Positions 35,975 to 47,315 of a stretch of 64,000 nucleotides of DNA are shown here, piece by piece. The position numbers and the translations under genes are program-made. Source of the DNA: Monoplex corrugatus (Eukaryota; Mollusca; Gastropoda; Littorinimorpha; Ranellidae); NCBI GenBank assembly GCA_030674185.1, contig JAPXFY010000022.1, forward strand, positions 48,917,697 to 48,981,696, read 5' to 3'. The first letter of the stretch is position 1. Each line of letters starts with the position of its first letter. The notes below the pieces were generated by a model, which saw only the letters and a list, made by a program, of their open reading frames with translations, was not told where the DNA came from and did not search any database.

Positions 35975-36339
35975 AGTATCATGAAATCATCATGTTTTAC
36001 TGTTTTAAATGCTGACAACTAAAACAATGCTTTAATAACCACACCTGTCTGAATTCACTGTATCTACTTTAGTTTCATGATTTCAAAGGGGAAAATCTTG
36101 GTCATCAGAATTTTAATCAATAGCTACAGTTTAACAGAAACTTACATGTTCTATGATTGCAAATTGAATGTCAGGCTTCACCATCATACCCTTCCCTGCT
36201 TTTATATATTTGTACGGTTTTCATGCATCCACCTCTTTACTTTTAGAAATGAATACATTTTTAATGATTTCATACAATATGGTTAAGAGGTCTCTATTTA
36301 GAACACACTTTTCCTACTTCATTCCAAAATTTTATGTAA
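35975..36339. other. Non-coding, AT-rich, no feature seen
   Basis: Two short overlapping ORFs exist here, but their composition is ordinary AT-rich background and they show no motifs. Confidence 0.5.
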
Positions 36340-37490
36340 GCTATCTGAAATTTGATGAGTCATGTGACAAAGATCCTATTAAGAATATTCATGAGGACAA
36401 GGAACAGAATCAAAACAGAAATAGCAGAAGAATAATATGGATTTACTGAAGGGAAAGGAACTATTCATGCCATATACATCCTAAGAATTAAATTTTTGAC
36501 ACAGGAAAAATCCCTAAAGATATGTCAAAATCAATTTTCATTGCACTTCCATAGAAAGTAGGCCTACAGAATGTGAACTCCATCATGCAATCAGCTTGAC
36601 AAGCCATGTGACAAAGGTTCTATTAAGAATAATCGTGATGAGAACAAGGAACAAAGTCAACAGAAATAGCAGAAGAACAGTGAGGATTCGTTGAAGGAAA
36701 ATTAACTATTAGTGTCATATGACATCTTAAGAACTCTCAAAGAAAGATCAACTGAATTGAAGAAGGATTTACTTTATGTTTTGTTGATTATATTAAAGGC
36801 TTTTGTTACGGTAAGACATGAAGAACTGATCAACCCACTTGAGAGGCTCCATGCTGATGGAAAAGATGTAAGAATGATAAGGAATATGTACTTGGAACAA
36901 ACAGTAGCAATGACAGTAGAAAATGACATAAGCTCTTTCCAAAATATCAAAAGAAGAGTTAGGGAGGGATGTATTATGCCACCAGACCTGGTTTTACTTT
37001 ACAGTGAACCGTCATCAAAAACCTAGAAGAATGTCCTTGGATTTGAGGAAAAATGTTCAACGATCTTCATTATGAAGATGACACTATCCTTACTGCAGAA
37101 AATGAAAAAAGACCTACAAAATCTTGTGAGAGTAATACTAATAGAAACAAAAAGCAGAAATAAAGGGCTGAAGCTAAATACCAAGAAGACTAAGTCATGA
37201 TAATCAGTAATAAACAAGAAATCCACTCATACAAAAAAAAGAAAGAACAAGAAAAAAAGCATGTGGCACAACACTGAGACTGGCTTGTAAGCTTACATAT
37301 CTGGGAACAGTCATTTCACCAAATGGCAGATGCACATTAGAAACAGCCAGCAGAACTGGCCAAGCTAAAACAGCATTCAAGAAGAAGAAAAGCATTCTTA
37401 CCAATAAATGCCTACCACTTGACTCAGGAAGAGAGTCCTTCAGTGTTATACAGAACAGATACTATTCTATGGATGCAAAACTTGGACAGT
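36340..37490 (+). mobile_element. Decayed RTE-like LINE (RT region), with an internal duplicated segment
   Basis: 36712-37026 reads as an RT core: LRTLKERSTELKKDLLYVL, a KAFVTVRHEELI block, NMYLEQTVAM, then RRVREGCIMPP in place of the usual RGVRQGC-SP. Further on, in other frames, the active site appears as LHYEDDTILTAEN (about 37060-37100), followed by a KKTK block and a YLGTVIS segment. About 36355-36475 is repeated imperfectly at 36605-36725 ('agccatgtgacaaaggttct' type, then 'aaatagcagaagaa'), which indicates an internal duplication or two neighbouring copies. It is inactive. Confidence 0.75.
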
Positions 37491-37556
37491 CGGCAGAATT
37501 TCCAGACAGTAGTGATATTGTTTATACTTTCAGAGCTCCTGGTATCCCCATGGGGG
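37491..37556 (-). repeat. Family A 5'-end fragment
   Basis: 'cagaatttccagacagtagt' followed by 'tatactttcagagctcctgg' matches the 5' end of family A only. It sits between the decayed LINE and the 50-bp minisatellite. Confidence 0.65.
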
Positions 37557-38528
37557 TATCCCCTAAAAGCAGGAATCTGAATATGACCACACAAACATAA
37601 ATTTAGTTATCCCCTAAATGCAGAAATCAGAACATGACAACGGAAAGTCCATGTAGTTATCCCCTAAATGTAGAAATCTGAATATGACCATGCACAGCAC
37701 ATATAGTTATACTCTCAATGCAGAAATATCAATATGACCACAAAAAATACGTTTAGAAATCCTCTAAATGCAGAAATCAAAATATGACCACAGAAAGTTC
37801 ATGTAGTTATCCCCTAAATACATAAATCTAAATATGACCACAGAAAGTTCATGTAGTTATCCCCTAAACACAGAAATCTAAATATGACCACAGAAAGTAC
37901 ATGTAGTTATCCCCTAAATACAGGAATCTGAATATGACCACAGAAAGTACATGTAGTTATCCCCTAAATACAGGAATCTGAATATGACCACAGAAAGTAC
38001 ATGTAGTTATCCCCTAAATACAGGAATCTGAATATGACCACAGAAAGTACATGTAGTTATCCCCTAAATACAGGAATCTGAATAATGACCACAGAAAGTA
38101 CATGTAGTTATCCCCTAAATACAGGAATCTGAATATGACCACAGAAAGTTCATGTAGTTATCCCCTAAATACAGAAATCAGAATATGAAAACAAAGTTCA
38201 TGTACTTATCCCCTAAATACAGAAATCAGAATATGACCACAGAAAGTACATGTAGTTATCCCCTAAATACAGAAATCAGAATATGACCACAGAAAGTTCA
38301 TGTAGTTATCCCCTAAATACAGAAATCTGAATATGACCACAGAAAGTTTATGTCTAAATCCTCTAAATGCAGAGCTCTGAGTATCATCACATAAAAGACA
38401 AGTGTTCTTTCTTTTATCCCTAAATGCAGAAACGTGAGTATTTTCACAGAAAAATACATGTACTTATCCACTTACTACAAAAATCCAATTACTATCCAAA
38501 AAAGAAAAAAAAAAAGGAAAAAGTATAT
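37557..38528. repeat. Minisatellite, ~50-bp unit, about 18 copies, interrupted by Tc1 copy 2
   Basis: Units of 'gtagttatcccctaaatac' followed by 'agaaatctgaatatgaccac' and 'agaaagtacat'. Copies at about 37860-38100 are nearly identical. Decayed units continue to the Tc1 insertion at 38530 and again after it (40145-40225, 'aagtatgtgtcccctaaagc'). Confidence 0.9.
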
Positions 38529-38529
38529 A

Positions 38530-40144
38530 TACTACACGTCATTATTGAAGGGCCAGGAACGTTTTTGAGTCAATTTTTGAAAGGAGAAATAACCTATTTT
38601 CTCTTACTCTTTTCTCCAATTCGTTGCCGTAACTGAATGGATAAGAGCTCAGACAACATTGCAGTTTCCTTTTGGCACGTGTTTGGGGATTTGCCGATTT
38701 GCAATGGGCGGCCCAAGGAAGACAATTTCCACACAAAATTGTCGAATCTTCAGCAGGGTCTCTCTGACGACGCAGGCAAGGTAGCGACAAAATTCGCTTT
38801 GCACGTGCAAGGCAAGCCCTTTTTGAACACTACTCCAGCCAAAGTTGCCCGCAGACGAGGATAAAAAGGACCCGTTCTTGGTTCGTTTTAACCATGCTTG
38901 CAAGACGACGGATGACGGATGAGCAGCGGGGGAGAGCCCTCGCTCTGCTTGATGAAGGCCTAGCGCAGCGGGAAGTTGCTAGACGACTTGAAGTGTCGCA
39001 TTCCACAATCCAGAGACTGCTGGAGCGCTTCAATGAGACTGGAGCAGTCCAGGAAAGGCGTCACACGGGTCGACCCAGAGTAACGACAAGACAGCAAGAC
39101 CGCTACCTTGCCCTCTCCGTCCTGAGGGAAAGGGCATCCACTGCGGTGACCTTGAGGGGTCAGCTGAGGGACGCAACAGGTGCTAACATCAGCTGCAGCA
39201 CGGTGAGAAGACGGCTACATGAGGCAAACTTGAGGTCACGGAGACCGGCCGTCCGACCCGTGCTGTCACCGGTCAACAGAGTGCGCCGCATGACCTGGGC
39301 CAGGGAGCACGTGACCTGGACAAGGCAACAGTGGGAGCGGGTCTTGTTTTCGGATGAGTCCAGGTTCACCCTGACCTTTAACGATGGCCGGGCTCGGGTG
39401 TGGCGACGTCAAGGGGAGAGGTTCGCTGACGCCACTGTCCAAGAGCATAACCGGTACGGCGGCGGGTCGGTGATGGTGTGGGGTGGCATGAGCCGTGGTA
39501 CCCGGACCCCCCTGCTCCCCATTGACGGCATCCTGAACGGGGTCCGGTACCGGGACGAGGTTCTGGCGGCCGTGGCACTGCCTGCGCTTGTGGACCTTGG
39601 TCAAGGCGCCATCTTCCAGGACGACAATGCACCTGCGCATCGAGCACGCCTTGTGACCGACTTCCTGGAGCAGCATGAAGTCGTCCGTATGGCCTGGCCA
39701 GCGTGCTCACCTGACCTGAACCCAATTGAACACCTCTGGGATGTGCTCGGGAGGCGCATCAGGGACAACCACCCCCCACCGGGCACCCTGGCCAGGCTGG
39801 TCGACATCCTGCAGATCGAGTGGGCGGCCATCCCTCAGGACACACTCCGTACCCTTGTGGGGTCGATGCATTGGCGCTGTGAAGCATGCATCCAGGCTCG
39901 GGGCGGACACACGCGATATTGAAAACAGATTGGCCAAATCTGACACTTTGTTTTTTGAAAAGGGGGGGATGTTCCTTTAAATGCATGTGCTGTTCACTAA
40001 TGGGTCATTGTGCTAATTTCTTTTTCCAAAACAGGTGTGGAAATGATGAAATAAAACATAGAATCAATTCTAAACATTGTCAATTATTTCAACTTAAAAT
40101 TAGAGAGGAAGGAAGAAGTGGCCCTTAAATTATGATTAGGAGTA
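38530..40144 (+). mobile_element. Tc1/mariner DNA transposon, copy 2, apparently intact (1615 bp)
   Basis: The ends match copy 1 (TACTACACGTC on the left, CTAATC/GATTAG-type right end) and TA flanks both sides (38528-38529 and 40145-40146). It inserted into the decayed end of a 50-bp minisatellite. It differs from copy 1 by scattered substitutions and single-base indels only. Confidence 0.95.
38894..39922 (+). CDS. Tc1/mariner transposase, DD34E, intact
   Basis: 342 residues, the same start and end as the gene at 26800-27828. The visible motifs are an N-terminal helix-turn-helix (REVARRLEVSHSTIQRLLER), the GRP linker, catalytic D in FSDESRF, D in FQDDNAPAH and E in SPDLNPIEHLW. Changes against copy 1 include V for M in RPVLSP, E for A in QQWER, R for C in MSRGTR and W for R in SMHWRC. 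None touches the triad. The frame is open throughout. It is expected to cut at TA and to recognise the element's own ends. Whether it is expressed cannot be judged. Confidence 0.95.
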   Translation: MLARRRMTDEQRGRALALLDEGLAQREVARRLEVSHSTIQRLLERFNETGAVQERRHTGRPRVTTRQQDRYLALSVLRERASTAVTLRGQLRDATGANISCSTVRRRLHEANLRSRRPAVRPVLSPVNRVRRMTWAREHVTWTRQQWERVLFSDESRFTLTFNDGRARVWRRQGERFADATVQEHNRYGGGSVMVWGGMSRGTRTPLLPIDGILNGVRYRDEVLAAVALPALVDLGQGAIFQDDNAPAHRARLVTDFLEQHEVVRMAWPACSPDLNPIEHLWDVLGRRIRDNHPPPGTLARLVDILQIEWAAIPQDTLRTLVGSMHWRCEACIQARGGHTRY

Positions 40145-40227
40145 TACTCATTCCCGAAATGCAGAAAACTGATTCATCACTGAAAATACAAGTATGTGTC
40201 CCCTAAAGCAGAAATACAAGTATTATT

Positions 40228-40625
40228 ACAGAAAATATGAGTACATGGTTAATGCAACAGACTACTGACTGGAAGGTTGTGGGTTCAAATCCCCATCAGT
40301 CCCTTCGAAAATCATCATGGAATTGTTCTGTTCTAACCAGCTCCTACCCCGAGTTGGGCGTGCTATGGGCCCATTGGGAAGGCTGGGACCACACAGTGGA
40401 GTCTCATCCACTTCATGGATGCATCATTGAGGGTACTGTTTAAATCTTCTGACCAGCACCGCAGGTGTCTGTATCTCTTGGGCCTGGTTGACGCTAGGAT
40501 ATATTATGATAGTAAGCGCAGAGTACAGCAGCCCTGTATGCAGTCTCAATCCCAGATGAAACTCAAAAGCATCATATCATCCTCATCAATATTATCATCA
40601 TCGATATTATTAAAGGAAAAAACTG
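40228..40625 (+). mobile_element. tRNA-derived SINE with ATC-rich tail
   Basis: A tRNA-like head with box B GGGTTCAAATCC (about 40280-40292), preceded by a box A-like TGGTTAATGCAACAG, is followed by a body of ~270 bp ending in 'atcatcctcatcaatattat' (about 40571-40615). It is unrelated in its body to the SINE at 18837-19120. It lies just downstream of the Tc1/minisatellite junction. Confidence 0.7.
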
Positions 40626-40957
40626 TCCCAGCTTCTGCGCCATCCCAGTAGCATAGAAAATAGGGCAGAAAAAAAATATCACAGAAAATCCAAGGATCTT
40701 CCCTCAAAACCTGAACCTGGATAATAAGAGCAAACTGCCGAGCACATACTCCAGTAATTACTTCCTAAATTTAATCTCACTGTATTAGCTCAAGTATCAT
40801 GAAATTGTACAAAATATAAAAACCTTAATTCAATAAAGAATGAATACATAACACACTGCATGTAACAAAGAACCAACAAGACAAAACACACAGCATTTTT
40901 GTTTTGTTTTGTTTTTATACAAACCACTTTTTTCTATCATTTCTGTATTTTTGATAC
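40626..40957. other. Non-coding stretch, presumed intron
   Basis: AT-rich sequence with no defined repeat. If the exon at 40958-41019 is real, this is downstream intron on the minus strand. Confidence 0.45.
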
Positions 40958-41019
40958 CTGTCTGGTGGCATCCATCATTGAAGCCAGTCCACCATCACTC
41001 TTCAGGTCGTATCCTCTGT
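40958..41019 (-). CDS. Candidate 62-nt exon of an unidentified minus-strand gene
   Basis: On the minus strand the acceptor 'attttttcctgtttcag' is followed by a 62-nt segment starting ACAGAGGATACGACC and ending CCAGACAG, then the donor GTATCAAAAA. With two leading bases it reads RGYDLKSDGGLASMMDATRQ with no stop. It resembles the exon at 18348-18439 both in DNA ('gatacgac', 'gatggtgg') and in the KSDGGLAS/KNDGGLQS peptide. These may be alternative or duplicated exons of one gene about 22 kb apart. The protein is not recognised. Confidence 0.45.
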
Positions 41020-41074
41020 CTGAAACAGGAAAAAATATGTCAGATCTAAAACAAACGGTCTCCAATCACAAATG

Positions 41075-41665
41075 GTCAAAAAACAAATTATTTCAAGGAA
41101 TGTGTCTCTCTGAAAACTGAATAACCAATCACTGCCTATCTAATAACACTTTAAAGTTAAATTTGTACACTAATGCACACTTAATTCAAGGAATGTCTCT
41201 CTGAAATCTGAAAAACCAGTCACAGCCTACTTAACACTTTAAAGTTAAATCAGTACACTAATGCACACTTAATTCAAGGAATGCATCTCTCTGAAATCTG
41301 AAAAACCAGTCACAGCCTACTTAACACTTTAAAGTTAAATTTGTACACTAATGCACACTTAATTCAAGGAATGTCTCTCTGAAAACTGAAAAACCAGTCA
41401 CAGCCTACTTAACACTTTAAAGTTAAATCAGTACACTAATGCACACTTAATTCAAGGAATGTCTCTCTCTGAAAACTGAAAAACCAGTCACTGTCTATTT
41501 AATAACACTTTAAAGTTAAACTTGTGCACTAATGCACACTTAATTCAAGGAATGTCTCTCTCTGAAAACTGAAAAACCAGTCACTGTCTATTTAATAACA
41601 CTTTAAAGTTAAATTTGTACACTAAAGCCCAACTTACTTCAAGGAATGCATCTCTGAAAACTGAA
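41075..41665. repeat. Minisatellite, ~90-bp unit, about six copies
   Basis: Units contain 'ttcaaggaatgtctctctga', 'aaaaccagtcacagcctact', 'taacactttaaagttaaat' and 'gtacactaatgcacactta'. Copies at 41200-41460 are almost identical. Confidence 0.9.
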
Positions 41666-41699
41666 AAAACAATCACTGCCTATTTCTGCTTCTACTGCC

Positions 41700-42135
41700 G
41701 ATACAGTGATAATCCTTGCAGTCAGTTTTCCTAGTTGTGGTCAGTTTTTCCTGCCTGATGGTCCCTGCAGTCAGTTTTCCTATCTGGAGTCTGTTGTTCT
41801 TAACCGATACTCCCTGCAGTCAGGTTTACCTGCCTGACACTTCCTGGAGTCAATTTTCCTAGCTGGATCAGTTTTTCCTACCTGAAGTCAGTGCCAGTCA
41901 GTTTTATCCCTACCTGATACTCCCTGCAGTCAGTTTCTCCTTCCCAGTACTCCCTGCAGTCAGTTTTCCTAGCTGGAATCAGTTTTTCCCTATGCAATAC
42001 CTGCCCAAGTCAGATTTTTCTTGCCAGTTTCAACTTTTCCTATTTGGTACTTTCCACATTTTTCTTCCTCTCAGATTAAGTTTTTTTCCCTATCTGATAC
42101 TCCCAGGAGTCAGTTTTTCCTACTTGATACTCCCT
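41700..42135. repeat. Degenerate ~45-55-bp minisatellite
   Basis: Repeated 'actccctgcagtcagttttc' and 'ctacctgatactccc' phrases, irregularly spaced. Plus-strand 'cctacctg' phrases mimic splice sites but have no exon between them. Confidence 0.75.
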
Positions 42136-43369
42136 CATTTTGGGGATATCAGCTAAGTGTTTCATAAAATACCCTTACATGATTGTCATAAAACCATTAT
42201 TACTTCCATAATAGCAGGACGTCTGGCCTACGTGTCTCACACACACTCCAGGTATTATCTAACAACAACAAAAATGATTAGTCACAAATGTTTTGATAAT
42301 CTATCCAGTAATTCATTTATTGAACAAGCTTAAAAAGCACTACATAACAGTCATAAAACCATTTTAACTTCCATCACAGTTGGAATTCTGGTTTGTAATT
42401 TACCATATACAGACTGGTGTTATTCATTATCAAAAATTGTGAATAATTGTAATATTCACTGTGACTAACCCAATAATTAGTTAACTGCCTTGAAGACCTT
42501 TAAATAGGTCTATCTGTGACTTCTAAAACTACACCAGTTGTTGAACTCTTACCTTGACTTTAAGTTTAACAAACACAGACTCCAAATAATATTCATTCTA
42601 AACAATTATGATTAATCACAGCAGTTGTGGTAATTTGAACGGTAATTACCTAAACAAGTTTTTTATCGAGTTACCTTATATTACAATCTTGAGATTTCTA
42701 TTCAAAACTGCCATATCCATTACAATAATTCTGGCTTAATGTTTACCACACAAAGACTCTAAATAATACTCATGAAAACAAAATCATAATGAACATGGTC
42801 ATCAATCCATCTACCCATTCTTTAAAGACTTTTTAGAAAACTACTACTACCCTTTTAAAATCCTTAATTTAGCTTCAGACAGAAACCTATAACTCTACAG
42901 TTATTTGATTCAATCCTTCATGTTACAGTTGAATTTGGATTTCCACCACCTCCCTAAATCCTGACTGATGGTCTGAGTGCTTGTCTTTTGGTCAAAATGA
43001 GAAACCAAGTCTCTTTGACAGTCAAAACACTTTACTACTCAAGTCTTAGCATACATTTAATGTAAAAGAATCCATGACAAAATTCTCTTGGAAATCATCT
43101 CTGTTAAACAAAATGACATGCTTGGTAAGAAAGAAAAATTGTTATACCTTGGCAATATGATTTTTTTTTTTACAAAATGCAAAGTATAATAAATTCAGCC
43201 TATCACTCGTACAAATCAAAATATACAAGTTAATCCCAAATCAGCTATTCAAAAAAGACAAAACTTTACATAATGCATTATTAGTAAGCCTAAATATATA
43301 TAAGAAAATTTTACACACACACACTAGAAATTGATAGGCCTAAATAATTTTGCCTTAGAAGCCTACATA
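42136..43369. repeat. Degenerate ~165-190-bp repeats, then unique AT-rich sequence
   Basis: Four weak copies (about 42180, 42355, 42535 and 42715) share 'ccat.ac', 'aacaaacacagactcc', 'aataatattcatt' and 'atgattaatcaca'-type phrases. From about 42830 to 43369 I see no repeat, ORF or transposon end. Confidence 0.55.
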
Positions 43370-44355
43370 TACTACACGTCATTATTGAAGGGCCAGGAAC
43401 GTTTTTGAGTCAATTTTTGAAAGGAGAAATAACCTATTTTCTCTTACTCTTTTCTCCAATTCGTTGCCGTAACTGAATGGATAAGAGCTCAGACAACATT
43501 GCAGTTTCCTTTTGGCACGTGTTTGGGGATTTGCCGATTTGCAATGGGCGGCCCAAGGAAGACAATTTCCACACGAAATTGTCGAATCTTCAGCAGGGTC
43601 TCTCTGACGACGCAGGCAAGGTAGCGACAAAATTCGCTTTGCACGTGCAAGGCAAGCCCTTTTTGAACACTACTCCAGCCAAAGTTGCCCGCAGACGAGG
43701 ATAAAAAGGACCCGTTCTTGGTTCGTTTTAACCATGCTTGCAAGACGACGGATGACGGATGAGCAGCGGGGGAGAGCCCTCGCTCTGCTTGATGAAGGCC
43801 TAGCGCAGCGGGAAGTTGCTAGACGACTTGAAGTGTCGCATTCCACAATCCAGAGACTGCTGGAGCGCTTCAATGAGACTGGAGCAGTCCAGGAAAGGCG
43901 TCACACGGGTTGACCCAGAGTAACGACAAGACAGCAAGACCGCTACCTTGCCCTCTCCGTCCTGAGGGAAAGGGCATCCACTGCGGTGACCTTGAGGGGT
44001 CAGCTGAGGGACGCAACAGGTGCTAACATCAGCTGCAGCACGGTGAGAAGACGGCTACATGAGGCAAACTTGAGGTCACGGAGACCTGCCGTCCGACCCG
44101 TGCTGTCACCGGTCAACAGAGTGCGCCGCATGACCTGGGCCAGGGAGCACGTGACCTGGACAAGGCAACAGTGGGCCCGGGTCTTGTTTTCGGATGAGTC
44201 CAAACACGTGCCAAAAGGAAACTGCAATGTTGTCTGAGCTCTTATCCATTCAGTTACGGCAACGAATTGGAGAAAGAGTAAGAGAAAATAGGTTATTTCT
44301 CCTTTCAAAAATTGACTCAAAAACGTTCCTGGCCCTTCAATAATGACGTGTAGTA
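43370..44355. mobile_element. Tc1/mariner copy 3, fold-back derivative with ~156-bp inverted ends
   Basis: The left arm (43370-43525) is the normal 5' end of the element. The internal sequence follows copy 2 to the transposase codons DES at about 44200. Instead of continuing, 44200-44355 is the reverse complement of the left arm, differing only by about one base of a T run. TA flanks both sides (43368-43369, 44356-44357). The normal 3' end is absent. The result is a 986-bp element with two identical 5'-type ends. Confidence 0.9.
43734..44201 (+). pseudogene. Tc1/mariner transposase, truncated and stopped
   Basis: It starts at the same methionine as the intact copies. An in-frame TGA (43911-43913) replaces the CGA arginine of the GRP linker. 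The frame then resumes (TLRGQLRDATGANISCSTV, then QQWARVLFSDES) and ends at the inverted arm just after the first catalytic aspartate. The second D and the E are missing, so it cannot be active. Confidence 0.9.
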
Positions 44356-45274
44356 TATATCTATCTAGATCTGATTTTGATGAGTGAATGATCTGACTGG
44401 GCATGCCCAAAAACCGAAATTCTTTTACACTGAACATAGGAACTATTAAATAAATATCTTGACAGTAAAAGTTTATGTCATAACAATCGGAACTATTTCA
44501 ATAAACAATCTGTTCATCTAGACAACTGATTCTGACAAGATAGTCTAACTGGGCGTGTCCAGTTACTGCCAACTGGTACTCAGATCAAGTCTTCATCCAT
44601 GATTAATGAAAATTAAAAAGGCCTTTTGGACAACAGAAAAAAATCATTTGTAAAAAAAAATCAGTAAGTACCAAATCAACACTTTAATTTTTTTATTTTT
44701 TTCATCTTTGAAGTTTGAAGGGATTAAAAACAATCAGCAGAAAATCCGACTTCCGTTGCGTGACCGCACGAAATGAAATAACCGCAATTTGAGACTGCAA
44801 CTCCATTTATGTTTAACAATATAACGAGCATCGTTTTGATTATTATTGATCTTCCATAATGTAGCACGGACAGTCCTCCGTCAAAGCATCATGAACCGTC
44901 AGGTTTTTTGTTTTTTGTTGTTTTTTGTTGTTTTTTGACGAACGCTTGCAGCTGTGCGAACGGGTTTTCTCACATGCTAGGGTAAACTGACGTAATATTA
45001 AATCCGACGGATTCAGTCACAAGGTACAAGTTTTGATGCGTGTCTTCAGAAATATTTCGTATATGACTCGTTAAAGCAGCTTAACGCCTGTACTGGGTTG
45101 TAGTATACTTTTTGTGACTGATTACTAGTCCTAAAAAAGTTAAAGGGGTATTGCGATTTTTTATGCTAAAGAACGAAGCAGGGTTACACGATCATATCTA
45201 AGTCCGACAGTGATGTAAAATCTGACCAGGGGGTGATCTAAACTTCGACCAGCATGAATACTGTGAAAGCAGTA
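44356..45274. other. Non-coding stretch, no gene seen
   Basis: Sequence without tandem repeats or sizeable ORFs. Two weakly similar phrases, 'gatctgactgggcatgccc' (about 44390) and 'agtctaactgggcgtgtcc' (about 44542), occur about 150 bp apart. A GTTTTTT-rich run lies at about 44900-44935. Confidence 0.5.
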
Positions 45275-45523
45275 CAGGTAGAAAGAAACTCTAGGGAGAG
45301 CTAGACAACAGAAGGTCTTCAGAGAAGTAACCCCCTTTAGACAAGTGTTTCGGCCCTGAATTCCTTACACTCTCGGGGGGCCGGGCCACATCCAGGTCAT
45401 GACTCCTGGATGCCCTTCTGCTGTTGTCTATTTTTTTTTTTTTTCCCACGCCGGGGATCGAACCTGGGCGATTCTGCGCTTCAGAACTGCGGTACGCGGT
45501 TTTACCAATGTGCTAACGGGGCA
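45275..45523 (-). mobile_element. tRNA-like head plus ~200-bp body directly after the R2-like LINE ORF
   Basis: Read on the minus strand, 20 nt after the LINE stop codon a tRNA-like segment begins (GCCCCGTTAGCACATTGG, with box B GGTTCGATCC), then a poly-A run and a body ending 'ttctttctacctg'. 45275-45475 is directly repeated at 49023-49228, where the first ~48 bases of the head are missing. Two readings: an independent tRNA-derived SINE beside the LINE, or the LINE's own 3' UTR with a tRNA-like fold. The T-arm pairs (one mismatch) but the acceptor stem is poor, so a working tRNA gene is unlikely. Confidence 0.65.
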
Positions 45524-45542
45524 CACATCATCTGTAGGGAAT

Positions 45543-47315
45543 TTAATCCTTATGAAGTTCACTTTTTTGGTTCCTCCTTGCCCAGATCCAGCTTGAGCTC
45601 CTTTCTGCTGCCTCTGCCATCGCTTTAAGGGCTCTAGTCCTCTTCTTCCCAGAAATGGCGAGTTGTTTCATGAGATCATAAGCGGAGGTGCCCACAAACC
45701 CTCTTGCCCCGACCTCTATGGCGAAGATTTTGACCCGCAGACCTGCTTTCTTCAGGGTGCTGGCAAGACCGGCGTATTTTTCGGTCTTGTAGATATGTGC
45801 TTCTTCCATTCTGCTTTCGTATGGCACAGTGAGTTCTATCAGAATCACTTGTTTCGAGGAGTCAGAGTGGAGAGCGATGTCTGGTCTCATGCCTGTCTTG
45901 CTGATGACATCTGGGTAATTTCTCCACTCTGGGAGGTCTGCTGTACACTCCCAGTCGACTGCTCCATCCAGAAGACCCTTTGGCAATGTGCTGGTTGTCA
46001 TAGCCCTTTCGGGCCAGACCTGTTTCCCTCCTGCTTTGTAGAACGTTGTCATAGCAATTGGTGCGTTTGGGGTCATGGTTTTTTCGCTAACCACATCTGT
46101 GATCACTTTCAGAACTTGGTTGTGCCTCCATGTATACCTTCCTTGGGCTAGCGCTACTTTGCAAGAGCTTAGGACATGTTCCACTGTTTGTTTCTTCTGA
46201 CAGAGCGGACATGCTGGGTCGTCTGCTTTCCCCCATTTCACTAAGTTTGCATTCGAGGGGAGCAGGTCATATACAGATCTGAGGAGGAAGCTTATCCTTA
46301 GAGGAGCCATGTGCCACATATCGTTCCAGCTGAGACTTCTTTGGAGTGCACTGTCCCATGTTGTCCATTGCCCCTGTTGACCTTGCTGGACTGCCTTCTG
46401 CACTCTTTTGACATCTTCTTCTTCCTTCAACTCCTGTATGATCATGTCTCTTTTTTCCTTCCCTTTGGCTTTGGACCACCACTGCATTTTTGTTGCTCCC
46501 AGTCCCTGTCTGTTGGTTTGCGTGTGTCCAATTATTTCTTTGATGCTGAGGTTTCTCTTGGCATTGTTTACAGCCTCTTGGACTTTCCACTTTCTGCCAG
46601 TTCTCAGCTTTGGATGAACTGCTCTCACGATATTGTCCTCCGATTCCTCCAGCATGCTCAACAGTCTTGCTTTTCCAACTTTGTATTCCTCCACTATGGA
46701 TTTCAGAGGTAGCTTCAGCATTGCTTGACGACAGTAGAATGCAACATCAGTGAGACCAGGTGGGACACCGAGCCATTTTCTTGTGTATTTGTTGATTTTG
46801 GCTTCCATTGCTTCGACTGTGCTGGTGCAAATGTCATAGATTAGCAGTGGCCACAGCAGCTTTGGTATCAGCATGAACTGTAGACACCAGACTTTGTATT
46901 TGCCTGGCAGTCCGCAGTTATCTATTTTCTTCAGGCCTTCTTCTGCTGTTTGCTTGGTTTCAAATCCCCTTTGTGTGTCTTTCAGGGAGTCATCATACCA
47001 TCTTCCGAGACTTTTTACTGGCTCTTCTGTGACAGTGGGGATGGCTTGGTTGGCTACCATGAATTTGACTGAATCTGCCACTTTTCCTTTTCGCAGTGAG
47101 AGACTTCGGGATTTCTTAGGTTTGAACCTCATTCTTGAAGAGGCCACCAGCTCATCCAGCTGCTTTAAGATTTGGTGTGTCTCTTCCTCATCCGTGGACA
47201 AGACTGTTGTGTCATCCATGAAAGCTTTCAGAGGAGGCATCTGGTATCCATCTCCCAGATTCACTGGACCTGAACTCTTCATTGCAGCTTTCAAGATGAC
47301 TTCCATTGCCAACAC
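45543..47315 (-). pseudogene. R2-like pol, C-terminal part: RT palm, zinc knuckle, restriction-like endonuclease
   Basis: 590 residues. The RT active site appears as AFMDDTTVLS (about residues 31-40), with FMDD instead of YADD. A KPKKSRSLSLRKG block and a GRWYDDSL segment follow. A CPLCQKKQTVEHVLSSC motif (about residues 370-386) fits the C-C-H-C zinc knuckle of this group. The nuclease shows RPDIALH and ILIELTVPYE (about residues 478-500), then KYAGL, matching the RPD...D/E...K plan that nicks the target. The stop is at 45543. The N-terminal border at 47315 is a frameshift, not a true start: the preceding frame overlaps it at the GCAISP motif. Confidence 0.88.

Noticed and set aside
35975..36339. 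Small plus-strand ORFs (36077-36286, 36168-36449) as genes
   Set aside because: AT-rich, overlapping in different frames, no motif and no splice borders that I can defend.
45455..45523. Functional tRNA gene
   Set aside because: Box B and a T-arm are present, but the acceptor stem pairs poorly, and the segment is part of a repeated ~250-bp element.
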